Source: an uncultured Lachnospiraceae bacterium (GTDB taxonomy: Bacteria; Bacillota; Clostridia; Lachnospirales; Lachnospiraceae). From it: a DNA stretch of 64,000 nt. The position numbers and the translations under genes are program-made. Positions 26,336 through 35,233 of the stretch are shown in pieces. How positions within the stretch are numbered: the stretch's first letter is position 1; each line of letters begins with the position of its first letter. The stretch is taken from the NCBI GenBank assembly GCA_951801955.1, contig CATOOV010000009.1, positions 1 through 64,000 on the forward strand, read 5' to 3'. The notes under the pieces were generated by a model, which ran no database searches, was not told the DNA's origin, and saw nothing but the letters and a program-made list of their open reading frames with translations.

Positions 26336-27634
26336 GTGTGTGAAAGGTTGAACAAACATAAAAAAAATAAGAACAGATATCAAAAATGGATTGCCTGGGC
26401 AAGCCTTGCCGCAGGAATTTGCTGGGGAATAATTTTTTCGTATTCTGCGATTGATGAATCCATCCCAGATACAATCCGGTTGGTGCAGGGAGAGGAAGAA
26501 CACTTTGATTTTGACCTTCCGCTCACTGGAGAATTGCAACAGGAAGGGATGGAAGTATTTGGAAACCAGTCCCCTGTCATTGATAAGGAAAAAATAAAAC
26601 TGGATCTCAATCAAAGTTTTTCCTTAAAATCGAAAAAACAAGGAAAATATGTGTTATCCTGTAAATTATTTGGAATCTTTCAAATGAAAGAAGTGTCCTT
26701 AGAAGTAGTGGATGAGGAACAGATTGTGCCCTGTGGTGTTCCTGTGGGTATCTATGTACAAACGGATGGAGTGCTTATAATTGGGACAGGAACTGTAACC
26801 GGAAATGATGGTATGAGCCATGAGCCGGCAGCAAACCTTGTGAAAAGCGGAGATTATGTAAAGACGGTCAATGACCAGGTCGTTGAAAATAAGGAAGATC
26901 TTATTGACAAAATTAACCAGTGCCAGGGAGAACCCGTGATCTTGGGCATTTTACGGGATGAAGAATATATCTATCTAAAGGTGGAGCCTGTGAAGACGGA
27001 AGAAGAGGAGTATAAACTGGGAATCTGGGTAAGGGATGACCTTGCCGGAGTTGGAACATTGACTTTTTATAATAATCAGGGGGGCTATGGCGCCCTTGGC
27101 CATCCTGTCAGCGACATTGATACAGGAATTAAAGTCAGTATGGCGGAAGGAACTTTGTATGAAGCTGAGATTGCAGGGATTACTAAAGGAGAAAAGGGAA
27201 ATCCTGGAGAAATTTCCGGTGTGATTACCTATCTGGACCAATTCAAACTTGGTATCGTAGAGGAAAATACAAATACAGGGATTTATGGAAAGCTGGAACG
27301 TGTCCCAGAACAAAGCGGGGATAATGTTTATTTTCCCATAGGCTTAAAACAGGATATAGAAAAAGGGGAAGCGACCATTATTTCCAGCGTTTCAGGGGAA
27401 CGGAAAGAATATACCATTACAATTACAAATTTGGATTACAACAGTGAAAATAAAGGAATATTGTTTCAGGTCACAGATCCAGAATTGTTAGAGCTTACCG
27501 GCGGCGTTATACAGGGAATGAGCGGAAGCCCGATCATTCAAAATGGAAAAGTAATCGGTGCCGTAACTCATGTGTTTGTACAGGATTCCACCAAAGGATA
27601 TGGAATATTTATTGAAAATATGCTTGATCATTAG
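26336..27634 (+). CDS. spoIVB: SpoIVB serine peptidase
   Basis: This sporulation protease is secreted by the forespore and triggers processing of pro-sigma-K through SpoIVFA. It has one N-terminal membrane anchor (about residues 20-38), a central PDZ domain (about 130-215) and an S55 peptidase domain with ALGHPVSD (catalytic His256) and QGMSGSPI (catalytic Ser396). The first codon is GTG 26336; TTG 26348, 11 bp after GAGAGGG, is an equally possible start, and neither has an ideal site. Its presence says the organism is a spore former. spo0A, its usual next gene, is not here. Confidence 0.92.
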   Translation: MCERLNKHKKNKNRYQKWIAWASLAAGICWGIIFSYSAIDESIPDTIRLVQGEEEHFDFDLPLTGELQQEGMEVFGNQSPVIDKEKIKLDLNQSFSLKSKKQGKYVLSCKLFGIFQMKEVSLEVVDEEQIVPCGVPVGIYVQTDGVLIIGTGTVTGNDGMSHEPAANLVKSGDYVKTVNDQVVENKEDLIDKINQCQGEPVILGILRDEEYIYLKVEPVKTEEEEYKLGIWVRDDLAGVGTLTFYNNQGGYGALGHPVSDIDTGIKVSMAEGTLYEAEIAGITKGEKGNPGEISGVITYLDQFKLGIVEENTNTGIYGKLERVPEQSGDNVYFPIGLKQDIEKGEATIISSVSGERKEYTITITNLDYNSENKGILFQVTDPELLELTGGVIQGMSGSPIIQNGKVIGAVTHVFVQDSTKGYGIFIENMLDH

Positions 27635-27653
27635 AGAGGGGCTATGCCCCTCT
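27635..27653 (+). terminator. Hairpin right after spoIVB
   Basis: AGAGGGGC-TAT-GCCCCTCT, a perfect 8-bp GC-rich stem, starts 1 bp after the stop. No T run follows, so termination is uncertain. Confidence 0.4.
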
Positions 27654-27681
27654 GTGAATTGTTGTAGAAAGTAGGATACCA

Positions 27682-28638
27682 ATGAAACGATGGATATGTT
27701 ATGCCTTGTTGTGTGCTATGGTTTTGAGCGGTTGTTCCAGTTGCGATGGCACAAAAAAGATACAAATGATTTTTCAAAGTATCAAAACAGAAGGGTTTGG
27801 CATGAAAGCACATAATGATTTTTCCGAAGATACATATAAAAAAGATATAACACCAGAACAAGAAACGTTGGAGACCAACTGGTCAGAATATTTTGATGGA
27901 TTCACTGGTGCAGCCGTAATGTATGACTGTTTTCGTGGAAAACGAATGATTTATCATAAGGAATTAGCCATGACTCAAAATTCCCCATGTTCTACATTTA
28001 AAATAATTTCATCATTAATTGCGTTGGAAAATGGAATTATTCAGCCAGACCATTCTACTTACGAATGGAGTGGCGAAACATTTTGGAATGAACAATGGAA
28101 TCGGGATCTTGATTTTAGCCAGGCATTTCGAGAATCATGTGTCTGGTATTTCAGAAAGGTGATTGATAAGATAGGAAAGGAGAGGATGCAGGAGGAATTA
28201 AATAAGCTTCAATATGGAAATTGTGATATTTCTGATTGGGAGGGACGGCAAAATACCAATAATAATAACCGGGCTTTGACAGGTTTTTGGCTTGAATCCT
28301 CCTTGGCAATTTCACCTGTAGAACAGGCGGAAGTAATGGAACGCATTTTTGGTAAGGAATCTGTGTATTCAGAAAATACACAAGAAGAATTAAAAAAGGT
28401 GATGTTGCTACCAGAGCACCACAAACAGGATTTTTCTATTTATGGAAAAACAGGGATGGGTAAGGCAAACGGAATTGTTGTAGATGCTTGGTTTACTGGG
28501 TTTGCAGAAACTGAAAAAGGAAATATTTACTTTTGCATATATCTTGGAGAGACGGGAAGTCGAAATGTCTCCAGCACTGTGGCAAAGGAAATTGCTGTCC
28601 AAATAGTATCTGATTATGTTGTTTCCCATAGTTTCTAA
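27682..28638 (+). CDS. Class D (OXA-like) beta-lactamase family lipoprotein
   Basis: The 318-residue product has a lipoprotein signal (lipobox LSGC at residues 14-17) and a penicillin-interacting serine domain. All class D motifs are in place: STFK (Ser104, Lys107), SCV (152-154, the S-x-V box), YGN (178-180) and KTG (256-258). Class D enzymes are known in Clostridia, and the same fold serves as the sensor domain of BlaR1-type receptors, but here there is no receptor part, so an anchored outer-face hydrolase is likely. Whether it hydrolyses beta-lactams is untested. It is 47 bp after spoIVB. Confidence 0.85.
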   Translation: MKRWICYALLCAMVLSGCSSCDGTKKIQMIFQSIKTEGFGMKAHNDFSEDTYKKDITPEQETLETNWSEYFDGFTGAAVMYDCFRGKRMIYHKELAMTQNSPCSTFKIISSLIALENGIIQPDHSTYEWSGETFWNEQWNRDLDFSQAFRESCVWYFRKVIDKIGKERMQEELNKLQYGNCDISDWEGRQNTNNNNRALTGFWLESSLAISPVEQAEVMERIFGKESVYSENTQEELKKVMLLPEHHKQDFSIYGKTGMGKANGIVVDAWFTGFAETEKGNIYFCIYLGETGSRNVSSTVAKEIAVQIVSDYVVSHSF

Positions 28639-28657
28639 AGTTTTCCATCAAAAGTAG

Positions 28658-28685
28658 TTGACTTATGCAAGAAATCTGTTATAAT
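28658..28685 (+). promoter_or_regulatory. Promoter of rpsU
   Basis: TTGACT (28658-28663) and TATAAT (28680-28685) are 16 bp apart. Confidence 0.75.
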
Positions 28686-28764
28686 AACTAATAGTGCAAT
28701 TAAGTATTACCCAAACAGTTGAATATGCACAATACGCAACTGGAGGGAGGTTAGGTGTGAGACT

Positions 28765-28941
28765 ATGTCAAATGTAATCGTTAAAGAAAACGAAACTTTG
28801 GATAGCGCTTTACGCAGATTTAAAAGAAACTGTGCAAAGGCTGGGATTCAGCAGGAGATTCGTAAGAGAGAGCACTACGAGAAGCCAAGCGTAAGACGCA
28901 AGAAGAAATCCGAAGCAGCAAGAAAGCGTAAATATAATTAA
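28765..28941 (+). CDS. rpsU: 30S ribosomal protein S21
   Basis: This 58-residue basic protein starts [20 protein letters not shown], the family signature, and ends in a lysine- and arginine-rich tail. It is a late-assembling small-subunit protein that helps initiation. It has its own promoter and a GGAGGGAGG ribosome-binding region upstream. It is too short for common gene-length cut-offs but clearly real. Confidence 0.96.
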   Translation: MSNVIVKENETLDSALRRFKRNCAKAGIQQEIRKREHYEKPSVRRKKKSEAARKRKYN

Positions 28942-28951
28942 AGAATTGTGT

Positions 28952-29036
28952 AAAAAGGAGCTGTTGCAGCACTGCCAATATTATAGAACATAGAAGTTCC
29001 CGTTCTGTATCTTGCAGTTTGCAATGGCTCCTTTTT
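28952..29036 (+). terminator. Complex terminator after rpsU
   Basis: AAAAAGGAGC (28952-28961) pairs with GCTCCTTTTT (29027-29036), enclosing a smaller hairpin AGAAC...GTTCT and TTGCA/TGCAA words. Ends in a T run. It also faces the end of the leftward MerR gene. Confidence 0.75.
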
Positions 29037-29048
29037 ATAACACAGGAT

Positions 29049-29885
29049 CTATGCCTGTACCTTTGTAAATGATTTAACTGGAATTTCTATTTGCACGATA
29101 TAGTCTTCCGACCGGTCAATTACATTCTCATTGATTCCCATTTCATAAGAAAAACCAGATAATATCAATCCCTGTTTCTGGGCATAATCGAAGATCGTTT
29201 CATAACGTGACGGAATCTCGTCCCAATTTCCTTTATGGAAAGCCCTTAAATATTTCCCGCCAGGCTGGATATGAAGCCCATCTTTTGGGGGGAGGTATGG
29301 TATTTCAATAAAAAGTTTCGAATAATCGTCAAAATTTCCCTTTTGGAGGCTTGCAACTGAAATCATGGATCCATAGGAGGCATCATGCAGGCGTCCAAGT
29401 TGGTATTTTTCTGTTTCTGCTGTAATCATTTCTACTTCTTTTTCAAAAGAAGTTGTCCTGTTTATTTCCACTGTTACAAGACAGCGTTCTTCTTTCTCAA
29501 CAATCGAAATTTCTGAAAGATCCATGGTCAGCAATGTAACCATATTTTGCTTTTGCTTGAATAATGTTTTTTGGATTGCACGCAAGTGGGTAATCCTTTG
29601 GCCTACGTCTGCAATTTTTTTATCCAAAAGTTTTTCAAAACTTGCCGCGGAGCGGTTTTTCATAAATTCTTGGATTTGATTGATGGATACGTCCAATTCC
29701 CTCATCAAAAGGATGGTTTCTAAAATAGGGCTTTGATGATAATTGTAATAACGATATCCATTTTCAGGGTTGATTGTAGCTGGCTGAAACAATCCGATTT
29801 CATCATACCACATCAGTGTTTTTTTATTAATCCCATGCATTGCTGCAAATTGACCGATTGTAAGCAATTTGTTTTTTTCATTCAT
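29049..29885 (-). CDS. MerR family regulator with GyrI-like effector domain
   Basis: The 278-residue protein has an N-terminal winged-helix MerR domain (LLTIGQFAAMHGINKKTLMWYDEIG; NPENGYRYYNYHQ), a linking coiled coil (about 75-120) and a C-terminal GyrI/effector-binding-like domain (about 130-278) ending in paired acidic positions typical of drug-sensing folds. It is of the BmrR/TipA sort that bends promoter DNA on binding small molecules. It diverges from a MATE exporter, and an ideal MerR operator lies between them. Confidence 0.9.
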   Translation of the reverse strand: MNEKNKLLTIGQFAAMHGINKKTLMWYDEIGLFQPATINPENGYRYYNYHQSPILETILLMRELDVSINQIQEFMKNRSAASFEKLLDKKIADVGQRITHLRAIQKTLFKQKQNMVTLLTMDLSEISIVEKEERCLVTVEINRTTSFEKEVEMITAETEKYQLGRLHDASYGSMISVASLQKGNFDDYSKLFIEIPYLPPKDGLHIQPGGKYLRAFHKGNWDEIPSRYETIFDYAQKQGLILSGFSYEMGINENVIDRSEDYIVQIEIPVKSFTKVQA

Positions 29886-29899
29886 TGATAAATTCTCCC

Positions 29900-29930
29900 T
29901 TGACTGTACAGTTACTGTATGGTTTATGAT
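29900..29930 (+). promoter_or_regulatory. MerR-type promoter with 19-bp spacer and central dyad
   Basis: TTGACT (29900-29905) and TATGAT (29925-29930) are separated by 19 bp, the over-long spacing that MerR regulators need in order to activate by twisting the DNA. The spacer holds the dyad TACAGT-T-ACTGTA (29907-29919). It points at the MATE gene. Confidence 0.85.
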
Positions 29931-29975
29931 ACGTTATAGAAGAAAGAAAAACAAGTCAAAAGGAGAAAAGTTTTT

Positions 29976-31310
29976 ATGGAAAACCACAATGTATATGAAA
30001 AACCAGTAACACTGGGAAATATTCTAAAATTTGCAGTTCCTACGATCGTCATGACAGTTTTTATGTCATTTTATACAATGGTTGATGGGTTGTTTGTGTC
30101 AAATTTAATTGGAACCAATGCCTTGTCGGCAATTAACCTGACTGCGCCTGTGATTCAGCTTGTCACAGCAATTTCCACTATGTTTGCAACAGGAGGAAGT
30201 GCGGTTATTATGAAAAAGATGGGGGAACATAAAACAGGGGAAGCCAGGGAAGATTTTACATTCCTGATTTTGGTAAATGTAATTGTTGGAGTATTGATGT
30301 GTGGAGTTGGCTATCTTGCAATGGAGCCAATTTTTGCACAGATGAATTTATCTGTGGATGTTTCAGGATATTGTGTGGAATATTTAAGCAGATACCTGTT
30401 GTTTACGGTTCCTATTTTATTAATGAATAATTTTACGCTTTATATGATTGCAAGTGAAAAGGCAACTCTTTCGCTGGTATGTTCTGTGGCAGGCGGTGTT
30501 TTGAATATGGTGCTTGACTATGTATTTCTTGCTGTGTTTGGCATGGGTATCAGCGGAGCGGCGATTGCAACAGGCATGGGATATTCTGTTACGGCATTTG
30601 TAGGTTTGTTTGTGTTTAGCAAGAGAGACAGCCTTCTGCATTTTAAAAAACCAGTGTTCCGCTTCCGGGTGCTTGCAAACGCAGCTACAAATGGATGTTC
30701 AGAAATGGCGACAGCGCTTGTAACGGGAATTATTACAATGATGTTTAACTGGACCATGCTTACTTATGTGGGGGAAGATGGGATTGCTGCGGTTACAATC
30801 ATTATGTATGTATTGATGTTTGCCAGTTCCTTGTATACGGGGTATTCTTATGGAGTGGCGCCAATGGTTAGTTTTTACTATGGGGAGAAGAATCATGAGA
30901 AACTCAAAAAACTGACAGTATGCAGTTTAAAAATTATTTTGTATATTTCTTTTGTGATGGCGGCGTTCTCCTTTTTCTTGACAGAGCCGTTGGTATCGGT
31001 GTTTGCCAGACCTGGCAATCCCGTATATGGTCTTGCAGTTACAGGAAATCAAATCTGTACGCTCGCTTTGTTTTTTATAGGGTTTAATATCTTTGCCAGT
31101 GGCATGTTTACCGCTTTGTCTAACGGAGTGGTATCGGCTGTTCTCGCATTCTGTCGTTCATTTGTGTTTATGTTGGCTACTATGCTGGTACTTCCAGCCC
31201 TTCTTGGAGTGAATGGAATTTGGCTTGCCACGCCTGTGGCGGAGCTTATGGCGCTTGCCCTTTCAGCAGCAATGTTTGTGAAATATAGGAAGCGCTATCA
31301 TTATTCCTGA
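29976..31310 (+). CDS. MATE family multidrug exporter
   Basis: The 444-residue protein has about 12 membrane segments in two halves, each with MATE-like motifs (TLGNILKFAVPTIVMTVF, MVDGLFVSNLIGTNALSAI, ATGGSAVIMKKMGE). These transporters export cationic drugs with a Na+ or H+ gradient. AAAAGGAGAAAAG precedes the ATG. Its control by the divergent MerR protein is strongly suggested by the operator. The inducing and exported compound is unknown. Confidence 0.92.
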   Translation: MENHNVYEKPVTLGNILKFAVPTIVMTVFMSFYTMVDGLFVSNLIGTNALSAINLTAPVIQLVTAISTMFATGGSAVIMKKMGEHKTGEAREDFTFLILVNVIVGVLMCGVGYLAMEPIFAQMNLSVDVSGYCVEYLSRYLLFTVPILLMNNFTLYMIASEKATLSLVCSVAGGVLNMVLDYVFLAVFGMGISGAAIATGMGYSVTAFVGLFVFSKRDSLLHFKKPVFRFRVLANAATNGCSEMATALVTGIITMMFNWTMLTYVGEDGIAAVTIIMYVLMFASSLYTGYSYGVAPMVSFYYGEKNHEKLKKLTVCSLKIILYISFVMAAFSFFLTEPLVSVFARPGNPVYGLAVTGNQICTLALFFIGFNIFASGMFTALSNGVVSAVLAFCRSFVFMLATMLVLPALLGVNGIWLATPVAELMALALSAAMFVKYRKRYHYS

Positions 31311-31661
31311 TTTAACATTGGAGTACAAATACAAACATTATAAGATGGAAGAAAATAGAATATTATCATTTTGTATGATATAATTTTTTCCTTAGATTCT
31401 TTGAATTGTATATGAAATTTATCAAAAGATTGAGTTTTTCAGTTGCCTATGAAAGAAAGAGGAAGGAGGAATTTGGAATTCCAGATTATAGAAAAATTCC
31501 ATGTTTTTTCTGAAAATATCTATTAATTATACAAATTAACGGAATAATTAAAGAAAAATGTGAAAAAATAGTACATGTTTTTTGAAATATTTTTAATGCG
31601 TTTTCTAAAAAATGTGATACAATAAGCATAGCGACGCTTAAAAGACCTAGGAGGTCCATAC
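31311..31661. other. Intergenic stretch between MATE gene and deacetylase
   Basis: About 350 bp, very AT-rich. TACAAT (31618-31623) is a possible -10 box for the next gene, but its -35 region is poor. No RNA gene, repeat or reliable terminator is seen. Confidence 0.35.
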
Positions 31662-32642
31662 ATGGAAGGAAAAACAACGAATGGATTGCGGGAACAGCAG
31701 GTAAGGCGCAAACGAGTCAACAAATTGAAAATGTCTATTCTAACAGGAGCAGGCATTTGGGTTCTTATACTGAGCGTGCTTGTGTTCGCGCTGCTGGTAA
31801 AACTTATTTTATTGGAAAATAAACTGGACAAATTAGAGGACGCTATCGTTTCTTTTGAAAAGTTTGTAGAGGAACAAAAAGAATATAATGATGATTTGCA
31901 AAAAGCAAAAGATACTGATACAATAGAGAGTGATGAATCAGAAAAAAATCTAACAAAGGAAGATGTTCCAGAGGGCAATACACATGCCAAAGAAACGCAG
32001 AAAAGTGAAACTCGGAAAGTATATCTTACATTTGATGATGGTCCAAGTGAGAATACTTCTAAAATTTTGGATATACTAAAAGAGAGGAACATCAAAGCAA
32101 CCTTTTTTGTGGTAGGGATAGATGATGAACAGTCCAGGGCGCTCTACCAGCGGATTGTAGCGGAGGGACATACACTTGGAATGCATTCTTTTTCCCACAA
32201 GTATGATTTGATATACAAATCCAAGGAGGCTTTTGCGGAAGATATGAGCCACTTGCAGTCCTATCTGGAAGAAGTTACCGGCGTAGCGCCTAAGGTCATG
32301 CGTTTTCCAGGAGGAAGCAGTAACCAGGTGAGCAATGTGGATATGCAAGAGCTGATTCAATATGTAAATGAGCAGGGTGTTACTTATTTTGACTGGAATG
32401 TGGCAAGTGGCGATGCTACCAACCATCCATATACGAAGGAAGAATTGGTGCAGAATGTAATGGATGATGTGGTGAGATATGAGACGTCTGTTGTATTAAT
32501 GCATGATGCATCAGATAAGGCAACAACTGTGGAAGCGCTGGTACCCATGATTGACCAGCTGCGGGAATTAGGGGCGGAGATTCTGCCTATTGATGAAACT
32601 ACAAAACCAATACAGCATATACAGGCAGACGGTACAGAATAA
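31662..32642 (+). CDS. Membrane-anchored polysaccharide deacetylase
   Basis: The 326-residue protein has a basic start, one membrane segment (about residues 26-47), a coiled-coil stalk (about 48-85), an acidic linker and a NodB-type carbohydrate esterase 4 domain (about 118-310). The five family motifs are visible: TFDDGPS, HSFSH (metal ligands), RFPGG, DWN and LMHD. It likely removes acetyl groups from peptidoglycan or another wall polymer outside the cell. AGGAGG precedes the ATG. Confidence 0.9.
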   Translation: MEGKTTNGLREQQVRRKRVNKLKMSILTGAGIWVLILSVLVFALLVKLILLENKLDKLEDAIVSFEKFVEEQKEYNDDLQKAKDTDTIESDESEKNLTKEDVPEGNTHAKETQKSETRKVYLTFDDGPSENTSKILDILKERNIKATFFVVGIDDEQSRALYQRIVAEGHTLGMHSFSHKYDLIYKSKEAFAEDMSHLQSYLEEVTGVAPKVMRFPGGSSNQVSNVDMQELIQYVNEQGVTYFDWNVASGDATNHPYTKEELVQNVMDDVVRYETSVVLMHDASDKATTVEALVPMIDQLRELGAEILPIDETTKPIQHIQADGTE

Positions 32643-32695
32643 TTTTTGCCTGCAATGTGGTCATTACATGGAAAATAATTTATGGAGGTACATAT

Positions 32696-33535
32696 ATGAG
32701 TTTTTTTAAAGATTTCAAGGAAGACTTTTCACAGGCAGTCAATGAGCTGCTTCCGGGAGAAGAGAATACGGAGAATGTGGTACCAGAACAGCCGGAATTG
32801 GTGGTAAATACGTTGGAACAGGAAGTCGATGTTGCATCAGAGCTGAAGAAATTGGAAGGACTTTTTGAAAAAGTAGAACAGTCTGTGTCGGCAGAAGAAC
32901 CTATTATCCTGACCCCGGAGGAGACAAAGTTTCCAGAAATCAAACTGGAGGATGCAATCCAGGAGAACCAAGAAGAAAGTGATGTTGCAAAGGACTTCAG
33001 CCAGAAGGAGGAGAATATTGTGAGTACAGAAAATGCAGTAAATACAACGAATACAGAAAAGGATTTCAGTTTGCCCCAGGAAGTATCTGATGAGGTAACC
33101 ATAATTACTGAGGGGACTTCCCTGAAAGGTGATTTGGAGTCTACTGGTTCTTTTGAATTGAGAGGCAAAATCGAGGGAAATGTAACTTGTAATGGCAAAA
33201 TGACAGTTACAGGAAGTATTGTAGGAAATACCCAGTCTGCAGAGTTTTTTGCAGATGCGGCAAAAATTGAGGGTGAAATTTCCACCAGTGGAACCGTAAA
33301 AGTTGGGCTTGGTTCCGTTGTAGTCGGCAATATATCTGCATCCAGCGCAGTTATCGCTGGAGCAATCAAAGGGGATATCGATGTGCAGGGTCCTGTGGTA
33401 GTAGATACTTCAGCAGTTGTCATGGGTAATATTAAATCCCGTTCCGTACAGATTAACAATGGCGCTGTAATCGAAGGCTTTTGTTCCCAATGCTATTCAG
33501 AGGTGGATATGGATAGCCTGTTTGGTGCAAAATAG
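32696..33535 (+). CDS. Bactofilin family polymer-forming protein
   Basis: The 279-residue product has a long acidic, unstructured N-terminal part (residues 1-140) and a bactofilin beta-helix domain (about 145-265; IITEGTSLKGDLESTGSFEL, GKIEGNV, VTGSIVGN, GEISTSGTVKVG). Bactofilins form filaments that organise cell shape or wall enzymes. TGGAGGT before ATG 32696 sets the start; the 13 codons upstream are not translated. It follows the deacetylase by 53 bp, and a link of the two in wall remodelling is plausible. The acidic arm is longer than in typical bactofilins. Confidence 0.88.
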   Translation: MSFFKDFKEDFSQAVNELLPGEENTENVVPEQPELVVNTLEQEVDVASELKKLEGLFEKVEQSVSAEEPIILTPEETKFPEIKLEDAIQENQEESDVAKDFSQKEENIVSTENAVNTTNTEKDFSLPQEVSDEVTIITEGTSLKGDLESTGSFELRGKIEGNVTCNGKMTVTGSIVGNTQSAEFFADAAKIEGEISTSGTVKVGLGSVVVGNISASSAVIAGAIKGDIDVQGPVVVDTSAVVMGNIKSRSVQINNGAVIEGFCSQCYSEVDMDSLFGAK

Positions 33536-33547
33536 GGAAGGCAGGAT

Positions 33548-34243
33548 ATGAAAAGAATATTATTGAAATTAAGTGGAGAAGCACTGGCAGGAGAAAAGCA
33601 TACAGGATTTGACGAGGCAACCGTCACTGTGGTTGCAAAACAGGTAAAACGGTTGGCAGATGCAGGCACACAGATAGGGATTGTGATTGGCGGCGGCAAT
33701 TTCTGGCGAGGAAGGACAAGCGAGACAATTGACCGTACAAAGGCTGACCAGATTGGAATGCTTGCTACCGTGATGAATTGTATTTATGTATCTGAGATTT
33801 TCCGTTCTGTAGGAATGATGACGCAGATTTTGACACCTTTTGAGTGTGGTTCCTTTACCAAGCTGTTTTCGAAAGATCGCGTCAGCAAATATTTTAATAA
33901 AGGGATTGTATGTTTTTTTGCAGGAGGAACGGGACATCCATATTTTTCTACAGATACAGCGGCAGTTTTGCGTGCCGTTGAGATTGAAGCAGAGGGAATT
34001 TTGCTGGCAAAAGCGATTGATGGTGTTTATGACAGCGATCCCAAGGCGAATCCTGCTGCAGTAAAATATAATGAGGTATCTATTCAGGAGGTTATTGACA
34101 AGAAACTTGCAGTGGTGGATCTGACAGCTTCTATTATGTGCCTTGAGAATAAAATGCCTATGTATGTGTTTGGATTAAACGAGGAAGATAGTATTGTTAA
34201 GGCAATGAGCGGCGCCTTTTCAGGGACGAAGGTTACTGTATAA
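33548..34243 (+). CDS. pyrH: UMP kinase
   Basis: It phosphorylates UMP to UDP and is hexameric and GTP/UTP regulated. It has the amino-acid-kinase fold with LLKLSGEALAGE, IVIGGGNFWRGR, and the nucleotide loop TGHPYFSTDTAA. The length of 231 residues is normal. pyrH-frr-uppS-cdsA is the usual order in Firmicutes. Confidence 0.96.
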   Translation: MKRILLKLSGEALAGEKHTGFDEATVTVVAKQVKRLADAGTQIGIVIGGGNFWRGRTSETIDRTKADQIGMLATVMNCIYVSEIFRSVGMMTQILTPFECGSFTKLFSKDRVSKYFNKGIVCFFAGGTGHPYFSTDTAAVLRAVEIEAEGILLAKAIDGVYDSDPKANPAAVKYNEVSIQEVIDKKLAVVDLTASIMCLENKMPMYVFGLNEEDSIVKAMSGAFSGTKVTV

Positions 34244-34262
34244 ACAGAACGGAGGATTTGTT

Positions 34263-34817
34263 ATGGATGAGAGATTACAGCAATATAACGAAAAGATGCA
34301 GAAATCATTTGACAATTTGTTGGAAGAATTTGGTTCCATTCGTGCAGGGCGTGCCAACCCCCATGTGCTGGACAAACTGAAAGTGGATTATTATGGGACG
34401 CCTACCGGGATTCAGCAGGTGGCAAACGTCTCTATTCCAGAGCCGCGCATGATTCAGATCCAGCCTTGGGAAGCGAGCATGGTGCGTGTGATTGAAAAGG
34501 CGATTCTTACCTCTGACCTTGGAATTAATCCTACCAATGACGGTAAAGTGATTCGTTTGGTATTTCCTGAATTGACAGAGGAACGCAGAAAAGAGTTGGC
34601 AAAGGAAGTAAAGAAAAAAGGTGAAAATGCTAAAGTGGCATTTCGAAATATCCGCAGGGATGCCAATGACGCATTGAAAAAAATGGGAAAATCCAACGAT
34701 ATTTCAGAAGATGAAATCAAACAGTTGGAGGACGAAGTACAAAAATTAACAGATAAATTTGTTGCCAATGCAGATAAGGCTGTGGAAGAAAAGTCGAAAG
34801 AAATTCTTACAGTATAG
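34263..34817 (+). CDS. frr: Ribosome recycling factor
   Basis: The 184-residue protein splits post-termination ribosomes with EF-G. SIRAGRANPHVLDKLKVDYYG, TPTGIQQVANVSIPEPRMI and the C-terminal helix with NIRRDANDALKK are typical. It starts 19 bp after pyrH. Confidence 0.97.
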   Translation: MDERLQQYNEKMQKSFDNLLEEFGSIRAGRANPHVLDKLKVDYYGTPTGIQQVANVSIPEPRMIQIQPWEASMVRVIEKAILTSDLGINPTNDGKVIRLVFPELTEERRKELAKEVKKKGENAKVAFRNIRRDANDALKKMGKSNDISEDEIKQLEDEVQKLTDKFVANADKAVEEKSKEILTV

Positions 34818-34869
34818 AAATTGTTTGTTTTTCATAGACAGGTAAAGCAAGTCTTGAATGTATATGCAG

Positions 34870-34900
34870 AAAGGGGGCTGGCATGTGCCTGTCCCTTTTT
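34870..34900 (+). terminator. Terminator after frr
   Basis: AAAGGG (34870-34875) and CCCTTTTT enclose an inner GGCA-TG-TGCC hairpin and end in five T. It separates pyrH-frr from repeat copies D and uppS. Confidence 0.7.
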
Positions 34901-35012
34901 ATCTTCTCATATAGGAAATTCTACCGAATTTCCTATATGAGAAGATAAATATGCGCACGCGCACAAGAGGAAACGATTGCTGCGCAAATGTGCTTGGCGC
35001 GTCAAAGTGTGC
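34901..35012 (+). repeat. Dispersed hairpin repeat, copy D1 (shortened)
   Basis: It starts with the longest hairpin of the family, a 21-bp perfect stem with loop TACC (34901-34921 with 34926-34946). The GC-rich part TATGCGCACGCGCACAAG follows, but the GGAACAAAAG and GTGCGTG blocks are absent. Confidence 0.8.
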
Positions 35013-35067
35013 ATCCCCCTCTAAGAATATGGGTAAGGGGACTGAAGTGGGCTTGCCCACTTTGTTG
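35013..35067 (+). other. Spacer with hairpin between repeat copies D1 and D2
   Basis: AAGTGGG-CTTG-CCCACTT (35046-35063 region) is a perfect 7-bp stem followed by TGTTG. CCCC/GGGG words pair around it. It may be a terminator or part of the repeat insertion. Confidence 0.4.
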
Positions 35068-35195
35068 TCATATAGGAAATTCTACCGAATTTCCTATATG
35101 AGAAGATAAATATGCGCACGCGCACAAGATATATGCGCATTCGTACCAGTGGAAATTATCGCTACATAACCCCGCGCTTGGCGCGTCAACGTGCG
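35068..35195 (+). repeat. Dispersed hairpin repeat, copy D2 (shortened)
   Basis: It repeats the hairpin (15-bp stem 35068-35082 with 35087-35101, loop TACC) and the TATGCGCACGCGCACAAG word of D1 in the same direction, then diverges. The GGCGCGTCAA word near its end recurs in D1 at about 34996. Confidence 0.8.
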
Positions 35196-35233
35196 CAATC
35201 TAATATTGAAAAACATACAGAATGGAGGAAGCT

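Noticed and set aside
32680..33459. 259-codon minus-strand frame opposite the bactofilin gene
   Set aside because: It is Ser/Thr-rich shadow coding from the acidic plus-strand gene, which has a clear domain and ribosome site.
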